Below, piece after piece: positions 56,594 through 64,000 of a stretch of DNA of 64,000 bases (position 1 is the stretch's first letter; every line of letters begins with the position of its first letter). The position numbers and the translations under genes are program-made. The stretch is taken from NCBI GenBank assembly GCA_022574185.1, contig JACZSM010000001.1, forward strand, positions 1 to 64,000. The letters run 5' to 3'. This DNA is from Pseudomonadota bacterium. Lineage in GTDB: Bacteria > Pseudomonadota > Gammaproteobacteria > Steroidobacterales > Woeseiaceae. The notes beneath the pieces were generated by a model, which saw nothing but the letters and a program-made list of their open reading frames with translations, did no database searches and was not told the origin of the DNA.

Positions 56594-58426
56594 TCATTCG
56601 ACAGTCACGGATTTCGCGAGATTCCTCGGCTGATCAACGTCGTTACCCTTGAGAACTCCGACGTGATACGCAAGCAACTGCAACGGTATCGTATATAGAA
56701 TCGGCGCCTGGAAATCCTGGATTTCTGCAGGCATGTGTGTTGTGTGAATGCCCGACCGACTTTCAAATTGCACTCGCGGATCTGCGAACACATAGAGCTG
56801 GCCGCCGCGCGCCCGCACTTCCTGCAAATTGCCTTTCAACTTCTCCAGCAACTCATCATCCGGGGCAATCGTAACGACAGGCATATCTTCATCGACGAGA
56901 GCAAGCGGGCCGTGCTTGAGTTCGCCAGCAGCATAGGCCTCCGCATGGATATACGAAACTTCCTTGAGTTTGAGTGCGCCCTCCATTGCAATTGGGTTTT
57001 GCACGCCACGACCGAGGAATAATGCATGATGTTTGTCGACGAAATGCTCCGCCAGTAATTCGATCGACGCATCGAGCGTAAGCACCTCATCGATCAATTC
57101 GGGCAGTGCAACAAGTTGCTCCACCAGCTCTCGCTCCTGTTTTTCTTCCAGCCCGTTGCGTCGCGCCAGTGAAATCGTCAATAGCGCCAGCGCGGCGAGT
57201 TGTGTCGTAAATGCTTTCGTCGACGCCACCCCGATTTCCGGCCCGGCATGAGTCATCATGACAAGCTCGGACTCGCGCACTATCGAACTCTCGGGCACAT
57301 TGCAGATCGTCAACGTTGAAATGTAACGCATCTCCTTCGCCGCGCGCAGCGCAGCAAGCGTGTCCGCTGTTTCACCGGACTGGCTAATCGTGACGAACAG
57401 CGTCCCTTCAGGAACAACAGGATCGCGGTAACGATATTCGCTGGCGATCTCGACCGTGCACGGCAGGCGGCAGAGTTGCTCGATCCAGTAACGCGCAACG
57501 AGTCCTGCGTGATAACTCGTACCACACGCCACGATGTGTACGCTCCTCGTTACATCAAGAGCCTCATTAGCCTTGGGACCAAACGCTGCGTCAAGCACCT
57601 TGCCATTGGCGATGCGCTCAGCAAGCGTTCGGGCTACAGCCTGCGCCTGCTCGTGAATTTCCTTTTGCATGTAGTGCCGATACTCACCACGTTCCGCCGC
57701 ATCCGCTGTAAGCTCGCTTTCCTTGACGGGTCGGTCAACTTCATTGCCGTCAGCATTCCAAATACAAACTCGCGTGCGCTCGACCAGCGCGATATCGCCT
57801 TCCTCCAGAAACATGAATTTACGCGTCACCGGCAGCAATGCCGCAACGTCCGAGGCAATGAAGTTTTCATCACTGCCGATACCGATCACGACCGGGCAAC
57901 CTGCTCGTGCCAACAATAACTTTCCCGGGTGATTCTTGCTCATCACGACCAACGCATATGCGCCTTCGAGCTCGGCAACCGTGGCTTTGACAGCCGCCGT
58001 CAAATCACCGGACACCTTTAAATGATGCGAGATTCGATGAGCAATAACCTCGGTGTCCGTGTCGCTAACGAACGCATAGCCTTCTGCTTTGAGGTCTTCT
58101 CGCAGTTCTTCGTAGTTTTCGATGATGCCGTTATGAACGATAGCGATGTCGTCCCCCGACATATGTGGATGCGCATTGATCTCGCTCGGCACACCGTGTG
58201 TCGCCCAGCGCGTGTGCGAAATACCAATTTCAGCGTGCAGCGGATTTTCGTCGAGCGCATTCTGCAACTGCTGAACTTTTCCTACCCGCCGCGTACATGT
58301 GATATTGCCGTCGTCAAGGACAGCAATTCCAGCCGAATCGTAGCCGCGATACTCCAGCCGTCTGAGCCCGTCCATCAGGATCGGGACAACATTTCGTTCG
58401 GCCACCGCGCCGACAATTCCACACAT
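56594..58426 (-). CDS. glmS: Glutamine--fructose-6-phosphate aminotransferase (isomerizing)
   Basis: 610 residues; makes glucosamine-6-phosphate, the first step to UDP-GlcNAc. The N-terminal glutaminase domain starts MCGIVGAVAERNVVPILMDGLRRLEYRGYDSAG, with Cys2 as the nucleophile. Two SIS domains follow (ACGTSYHAGLVARYWIE, FLGRGVQNPIAMEGALKLKEVSYIHAEAYAAGELKHGPLALVDE) and the end PRNLAKSVTVE is invariant. AGGAG lies 9 nt before the ATG. It follows glmU by 16 bp. Confidence 0.98.
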   Translation of the reverse strand: MCGIVGAVAERNVVPILMDGLRRLEYRGYDSAGIAVLDDGNITCTRRVGKVQQLQNALDENPLHAEIGISHTRWATHGVPSEINAHPHMSGDDIAIVHNGIIENYEELREDLKAEGYAFVSDTDTEVIAHRISHHLKVSGDLTAAVKATVAELEGAYALVVMSKNHPGKLLLARAGCPVVIGIGSDENFIASDVAALLPVTRKFMFLEEGDIALVERTRVCIWNADGNEVDRPVKESELTADAAERGEYRHYMQKEIHEQAQAVARTLAERIANGKVLDAAFGPKANEALDVTRSVHIVACGTSYHAGLVARYWIEQLCRLPCTVEIASEYRYRDPVVPEGTLFVTISQSGETADTLAALRAAKEMRYISTLTICNVPESSIVRESELVMMTHAGPEIGVASTKAFTTQLAALALLTISLARRNGLEEKQERELVEQLVALPELIDEVLTLDASIELLAEHFVDKHHALFLGRGVQNPIAMEGALKLKEVSYIHAEAYAAGELKHGPLALVDEDMPVVTIAPDDELLEKLKGNLQEVRARGGQLYVFADPRVQFESRSGIHTTHMPAEIQDFQAPILYTIPLQLLAYHVGVLKGNDVDQPRNLAKSVTVE

Positions 58427-58442
58427 GGTTTGTTTCTCCTGT

Positions 58443-59804
58443 CTAATTCTTCTTGGTAGGTCGCTTCCAGCCCGGAACGCTTACCTGCTTCGATCGCTCT
58501 AATACCAATTGGCCATCGGCAACGGACTTTGTAATTGTCGAACCTGCGCCGATCGTCGCTCCTTTGCCGATTTCCACCGGCGCCACCAGATTGACGTTGG
58601 AGCCGATAGACACATCAGCGCCGATTTTGGTCCGGTGTTTGGCTGCGCCGTCATAATTGCACGTGATTGTGCCAGCACCGACGTTGACACTTGTCCCAAT
58701 TTCGGCATCGCCGATATAAGCCAGGTGATTGACCTTGCTGCCATTGGCGATCGTACTCTTCTTGATCTCGACGAAGTTTCCAATCTTCACATTGTTGGCA
58801 AGCTCCGCGCCTGGACGCAGGCGCGCGAATGGCCCTATCTCACAGTCGCTTCCCGTCGTTGCTCCCTCAATGTGGCAATTCGAATGTACGATCGTACCTG
58901 TTCCAAGCTTGCTGTCGCGAATCAGGTTATTCGATTCGATTCGAGTACCATCGCCCAGTGATACGTCACCCTCAAACACAGCGTTAACGTCAATAAAGAC
59001 GTCCTTGCCACAATTCAGATTACCGCGTATGTCAACACGCGCCGGATCCGCGAAACCGACACCCTGTTCCATTAATCCATTAACCAGTCGAGTCTGCAGC
59101 GCTCGTTCTGCCTCGGCCAGTTGTTTCTTGTCGTTGATACCCATTACTTCCACCCAGTTATCTGCTTTGATGCCCTTGACGCTGACGCCATCGCCAACAG
59201 CCATACGCACGACATCCGTCAGGTAATACTCGCCCTGTGAATTATCGTTACCAACCTCGTCCAACCATGTTCTGAGTTTGTTCGCATCACAAACCATGAC
59301 GCCCGTGTTGATTTCGGTGATTTCCCGCTCCTTGTCGGTCGCATCCTTTTCTTCGACGATACCAATAACTTCATCGTTATCACGAACGATGCGCCCATAG
59401 CCTGTCGGATCATCCAGATCGACTGTCAACAGACTTACTTCCCCGGCCTTCGCCGCACCCAGCAATCGCTGCAATGTCTCGCGTGTGAGCAGCGGCACAT
59501 CGCCGTACAGGATCAACACCTGATTGTTGTCTGGTGTATCCGGCATCGCCTGCTGCACTGCGTGCCCCGTGCCGAGTTGCTCCGCCTGCAAGACCCATCG
59601 CAACCCATCACTGCCGCAGGTCTGTTGCACGGCTGCGCCCCCGTGCCCATAAACGACCGCAATATCGTCGGCGCGAAGAGCCCGAGAAACATCGAGCACG
59701 TGTGCAAGCAGCGGCCTGCCAGCGAGCGCCTGTAGCACTTTCGGCAAATCCGAGTGCATACGTGTGCCCTGGCCCGCAGCGAGAATTATGACACTTAGGC
59801 CCAA
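58443..59804 (-). CDS. glmU: Bifunctional GlmU (UDP-GlcNAc pyrophosphorylase / GlcN-1-P acetyltransferase)
   Basis: 453 residues. The N-terminal uridyltransferase has LSVIILAAGQGTRMHSDLPKVLQALAGRPLLAHVLD. The C-terminal left-handed beta-helix is made of hexapeptide repeats (IGDAEIGTSVNVGAGTITCNYDGAAKHRTKIGADVSIGSNVNLVAPVEIGKGATIGAGSTI). The best start is TTG 59804, with GGGAG 11 bp upstream; the earlier frame to 59858 is not GlmU-like. Gives precursors for peptidoglycan and LPS. In relatives it follows atpC directly; here two plus-strand genes intervene. Confidence 0.96.
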   Translation of the reverse strand: MGLSVIILAAGQGTRMHSDLPKVLQALAGRPLLAHVLDVSRALRADDIAVVYGHGGAAVQQTCGSDGLRWVLQAEQLGTGHAVQQAMPDTPDNNQVLILYGDVPLLTRETLQRLLGAAKAGEVSLLTVDLDDPTGYGRIVRDNDEVIGIVEEKDATDKEREITEINTGVMVCDANKLRTWLDEVGNDNSQGEYYLTDVVRMAVGDGVSVKGIKADNWVEVMGINDKKQLAEAERALQTRLVNGLMEQGVGFADPARVDIRGNLNCGKDVFIDVNAVFEGDVSLGDGTRIESNNLIRDSKLGTGTIVHSNCHIEGATTGSDCEIGPFARLRPGAELANNVKIGNFVEIKKSTIANGSKVNHLAYIGDAEIGTSVNVGAGTITCNYDGAAKHRTKIGADVSIGSNVNLVAPVEIGKGATIGAGSTITKSVADGQLVLERSKQVSVPGWKRPTKKN

Positions 59805-59924
59805 GCCTGAAACTCCCTGTTTCAATGACCGGGCATGATACCGCAAGACCCGTGGCACCGGCGTGCAGAAATTGTGACCAACAATGTTAATCTTGCGCTT
59901 CGGCTACAGAATAAGAACCAAAAC

Positions 59925-61394
59925 ATGTCGGATCAAACAATTATTTTCATTGGCGTCGCTATTTATATGGTCATCATGCTTGGCGTCGGGTTCTACGCGT
60001 CGAAGAAATCTCATTCTGTCACCGATTTCATGGTCGCCGGCCGCGGCCTTCCCATTTGGTTGTGTTCAATGACCGTTATCGCGACGTGGTTCGGTGGCAG
60101 TACGATTATGGGCGGCGCAGGAGCAGCGTACGACGAAGGAATGCTCGGGGTTATTGAGGATCCGTGGGGCGGTGCCCTTGCACTGTTACTTGTCGGGTTT
60201 TTCTTCGCGAGAACATTTCGCCGATTGCGGATCATCACCGTCACCGATTTTATGCAGCAACGGTATGGTCCCACGGCCGCGATGGCTATTACAGCTGTCG
60301 CCGTGTTTGCAAATGTCGTCTGGGTAAGCTCAATGCTGGTTGGCTTCGGCTTGATTTTCAGGGAGCTCACCGGCATTCCGCTCGAGGTCGGAATTGTCAG
60401 CGGCGCAATTGTTATTGTTATTTACACTGCTGTTGGCGGCATGTGGGCCGTCGCGCTGACCGACTTCATCCAGATGATAATTATCATCGTCGGCCTGGTT
60501 GTTTTGTTCACCGTTGTTCTGATCGACGTTGGTGGCTGGAGCGCCATATCGCCGCTGCTCGATGAAAATGCGTTCCGTATGCTGCCGCTCGAAAATACGG
60601 CCGAGCAGTGGCTCAACTACCTGCGCGCATGGACCATAATTGGTGTTGTCGATATATCGGCGCAAACGCTATTTCAGCGCGTCGCATCTGCAAAAAGCGA
60701 GCGCGTTGCGCAAAATTCATTCTACTTCGGCGGCGTCGGCTATCTCGTGTTCGGCATGATTCCCGTCCTTCTCGGAATTATTGCGAGCGTCACAATGCCG
60801 GATCTTGCTTCTTCGGAAGCCGTTATTCCGGCGATGATGATCGAACATCTCCATCCTGTCGCAGTTGCTGTATTTGTCGGCGCCCTGCTTGCTGCAATAA
60901 TGAGTTCTGCAGACAGCGCCTTACTTGCCGTGTCCAGTATTTTCGCCAAGAACATTTTGCCAATGGTTAAACGAGATCCATCAGATAAACTATCGCTTCT
61001 CGTGGCCCGATTGACCATACCGGTATGTGGCCTCATCGCGATTTTTATCGCGATGCGGGTTCAGGTCGTATTTAACCTAATGGTCGATTCGAATATTCTG
61101 GGCCTTGCCGCGATAATTGTGCCGTTCATTATGGGAGTTTGGTGGACGAAGGCGAATCGGACGGGCGCGTTGTCGTCAATGGCCGTCGGTATTCTGGCCT
61201 GGTTGATAACACTGTCAATTGCGCCTTGGTTGCCCGCCGACTTTATCGGTCTTGCGGCCTCGTTTTTCACTATGTTGATCGTGGCGCCGCTAACGCAAAA
61301 ATTCGATCCGCCGCGTGAGATGCGTGACTGTGATGGGGTGCCAATAGAGATGGCTGATCGACTTGGTACACTGCCGTTATTCAAGCGCAATTAG
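59925..61394 (+). CDS. Sodium:solute symporter family (SSS) protein
   Basis: 489 residues with about 13 membrane helices. IIFIGVAIYMVIMLGVGFYASKKSHSVTDFMVAGRGLPIWLCSMTVIATWFGGSTIMGGAGAAYDEG is the SSS N-terminal signature, and LLAAIMSSADSALLAVSSIFAKNI contains the Na2-site Ser residues. Substrate unknown; sequence is nearest to the proline/pantothenate-like branch. ATG 59925 lacks a strong Shine-Dalgarno. Divergent from glmU and followed 36 bp later by rraA on the same strand. Confidence 0.9.
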   Translation: MSDQTIIFIGVAIYMVIMLGVGFYASKKSHSVTDFMVAGRGLPIWLCSMTVIATWFGGSTIMGGAGAAYDEGMLGVIEDPWGGALALLLVGFFFARTFRRLRIITVTDFMQQRYGPTAAMAITAVAVFANVVWVSSMLVGFGLIFRELTGIPLEVGIVSGAIVIVIYTAVGGMWAVALTDFIQMIIIIVGLVVLFTVVLIDVGGWSAISPLLDENAFRMLPLENTAEQWLNYLRAWTIIGVVDISAQTLFQRVASAKSERVAQNSFYFGGVGYLVFGMIPVLLGIIASVTMPDLASSEAVIPAMMIEHLHPVAVAVFVGALLAAIMSSADSALLAVSSIFAKNILPMVKRDPSDKLSLLVARLTIPVCGLIAIFIAMRVQVVFNLMVDSNILGLAAIIVPFIMGVWWTKANRTGALSSMAVGILAWLITLSIAPWLPADFIGLAASFFTMLIVAPLTQKFDPPREMRDCDGVPIEMADRLGTLPLFKRN

Positions 61395-61430
61395 ATATGA
61401 CTGTCGCTTGCACGCAGTAACGGCTTCCCA

Positions 61431-61910
61431 ATGAAAATAGTAACCCCTGATCTCTGTGATGAAAATCCCGAAACGGTAAGTGCGGTCGCGCCGATTTTTA
61501 ATAACTATGGTGGTAAAAGAGCCTTTGGAGGCGAAATTGTTACCGTCAGGTGTTTTGAAGATAACACTGTGGTCAAAGCTCAGGCAGCCGAAGACGGTGC
61601 CGGTAAGGTCATGGTAGTAGACGGTGGTGGCTCGATGCGTTGTGCGCTCGTGGGCGATATGATTGCTGCAAACGCAATGAAAAATGGGTGGCTGGGATTA
61701 ATAGTTTATGGCTGCATTCGTGATGTGGACGCGATATCTACTCTGGATATCGGTATCCAGGCACTCAATAGCATGCCAATAAGAAGTATCCGAGAAAATC
61801 GTGGTGAATTAAACATTGAAATTAGCTTTGGCGGAGTGACTTTCAAGCCCGGTGAATACGTTTACGCCGATAACAATGGTGTCATTATTTCTCCGCAATC
61901 ACTTTTTTAG
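61431..61910 (+). CDS. rraA: Ribonuclease E activity regulator RraA
   Basis: 159 residues. [89 protein letters not shown] and [15 protein letters not shown] match RraA, a ring-forming inhibitor that binds RNase E. Length equals E. coli RraA (161). The gene is visibly more AT-rich, with AAA/GAA/ATT codons unlike its neighbours, and it lies with the SSS gene in an unusual place between atpC and glmU, both suggesting transfer. Enzymatic aldolase relatives share the fold, but the close sequence match favours RraA. Confidence 0.93.
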   Translation: MKIVTPDLCDENPETVSAVAPIFNNYGGKRAFGGEIVTVRCFEDNTVVKAQAAEDGAGKVMVVDGGGSMRCALVGDMIAANAMKNGWLGLIVYGCIRDVDAISTLDIGIQALNSMPIRSIRENRGELNIEISFGGVTFKPGEYVYADNNGVIISPQSLF

Positions 61911-61934
61911 TCTTCTAAATGCGTGTAATTAGCA

Positions 61935-62351
61935 TTAGCGTCCACCCTTGAGTTTTTGCGCGGCCCGATAGCGCGCACGGGCTTCTGCAAGTTCCTGCTG
62001 GGCCCGCGCAATGTCCGTTTCTTCGGACGCTCCCTCGAGCGCTTGCTCGGCTTCGAGTTGCGCCGCAAGTGCCGCAGCTTCGTCGAGTTGTTCGCCGCGT
62101 AATGCCGTATCAGCCAGTACCGTAACGAGATGCGGCTGTACTTCAAGCATGCCGCCGGTGATGTAGAAGAAGTGTTCCTTGCCTTCGGTATCCAGGACGC
62201 GCACTTCGCCAGGATTCAGTGCCGTTAACAACGGCGCGTGTCGCGGAGCGATTCCGATCTCGCCCATCTTCGCCGGCACGAATACCATCGTAGCTTCACC
62301 CGAATGGATTTCGCCTTCCGCAGAAACAATGTCGACTTGAATCGTGGCCAT
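61935..62351 (-). CDS. atpC: ATP synthase F1 subunit epsilon
   Basis: 138 residues. The beta-sandwich domain IQVDIVSAEGEIHSGEATMVFVPAKMGEIGIAPRHAPLLTALNPGEVRV is followed by the inhibitory two-helix C-terminus (AEQALEGASEETDIARAQQELAEARARYRAAQKL). It is last in the atp operon, 17 bp after atpD, and converges with rraA (24-bp gap). Confidence 0.97.
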   Translation of the reverse strand: MATIQVDIVSAEGEIHSGEATMVFVPAKMGEIGIAPRHAPLLTALNPGEVRVLDTEGKEHFFYITGGMLEVQPHLVTVLADTALRGEQLDEAAALAAQLEAEQALEGASEETDIARAQQELAEARARYRAAQKLKGGR

Positions 62352-62368
62352 TAGCAGGTCTCTGTTCC

Positions 62369-63805
<1,437 letters not shown>

Positions 63806-64000
63806 CTAACCAGTCACGGCGGCTGCGCCGCCGACGATTTCTGATATCTCTTGTGTAATCGCGGCTTGCCGTGCCTTGTTATATTTCAATTGCAGACTGT
63901 CGATAATCTCTCCAGCGTTGTCTGTGGCAGACTTCATCGCCACCATTTTCGCTGCCATTTCGCAGGCGAAGTTCTCGACCGCACCACGATAGACCTGTGA
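63806..64000 (-). CDS. atpG: ATP synthase F1 subunit gamma, C-terminal part (cut by window edge)
   Basis: The minus-strand frame from the right edge to TAG at 63808-63806 encodes 64 residues: [63 protein letters not shown]. The segment E-x-x-ARMxAMxxAtxNA and the end QAxITQEixEIVxGAxA are the family terminus that inserts into the beta barrel. The GC-rich GGCGGC...GCCGCC near the end is coding sequence, not a terminator. It precedes atpD by 57 bp. Confidence 0.95.
   Translation of the reverse strand, partial: SQVYRGAVENFACEMAAKMVAMKSATDNAGEIIDSLQLKYNKARQAAITQEISEIVGGAAAVTG

Noticed and set aside
63818-63836. GC-rich GGCGGC...GCCGCC hairpin between atpG and atpD
   Set aside because: It encodes the VGGAAAV end of the gamma subunit and has no T-run; not a terminator.

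Overview
The window reads as the chromosome of a free-living gammaproteobacterium. Several conserved gammaproteobacterial blocks are present: def-fmt-rsmB-DUF4390-ntrY-ntrX; LysM protein-dprA-smg-topA-tsaC-hemF (with aroE displaced downstream); the end of the ATP synthase operon (atpG-atpD-atpC) near glmU-glmS; fused-type pntA with pntB; priA next to argS. GC content is moderately high, and translation signals are GGAG-type Shine-Dalgarno sequences with many 4-base ATGA/GTGA stop-start overlaps. A marine or sediment lineage is an inference only (Na+-coupled AGCS, BCCT and SSS transporters). No rRNA, tRNA, CRISPR, prophage or complete insertion sequence was seen.

Layout. 1-9.1 kb: DUF924 end, a Tat-exported flavoprotein, a MATE exporter divergent from a thiolase, an alanine-type Na+ symporter, ferrochelatase and a VOC protein. 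9.1-16.4 kb (mostly minus): a ketosamine kinase lacking its N-terminus, a 5'-3' exonuclease, an HNH nuclease, transhydrogenase pntA/pntB, and an ECF sigma operon ending in a DUF3106 protein. 16.6-22.3 kb (plus): priA, argS, a SPOR protein and a CapA-like lipoprotein. 22.7-30 kb: NtrX/NtrY, DUF4390, rsmB, fmt, def. 30.2-37 kb (plus): LysM, dprA, smg, topA, tsaC, hemF. 37-42.8 kb: an accessory block between hemF and aroE with a large secreted subtilase, tag, and a minus-strand operon of ECF sigma, DUF3379 anti-sigma and a Cys-repeat exported peptide. 42.8-50.3 kb: hemB, aroE, gor, prlC, xth, HD protein. 50.3-56.2 kb: an eroded catabolic cluster (BKACE/acyl-CoA dehydrogenase chimera, SDR, MDR, BCCT transporter, esterase). 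56.2-64 kb: truncated MOSC, glmS, glmU, an inserted transporter + rraA pair, atpC, atpD, atpG end.

Most notable. (1) A 130-residue exported peptide with seven EGSCG units resembles the HvfA class of modified copper-binding RiPP precursors. It is encoded behind its own sigma/anti-sigma pair, has no DUF692 maturase in the window, and a Fur-box-like 19-mer lies in the promoter region shared with hemB. (2) A dispersed palindrome family (consensus arm TAGCCCGGATTATTCA plus its reverse complement) and a second TGTAGGAG family sit at gene ends. Several copies contribute the stop codon of the upstream gene or a five-codon mini-ORF just before the downstream start, and one copy pair bounds a 165-bp near-complete palindrome in front of hemH. 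(3) Three genes show erosion: an in-frame chimera and two N-terminal truncations.
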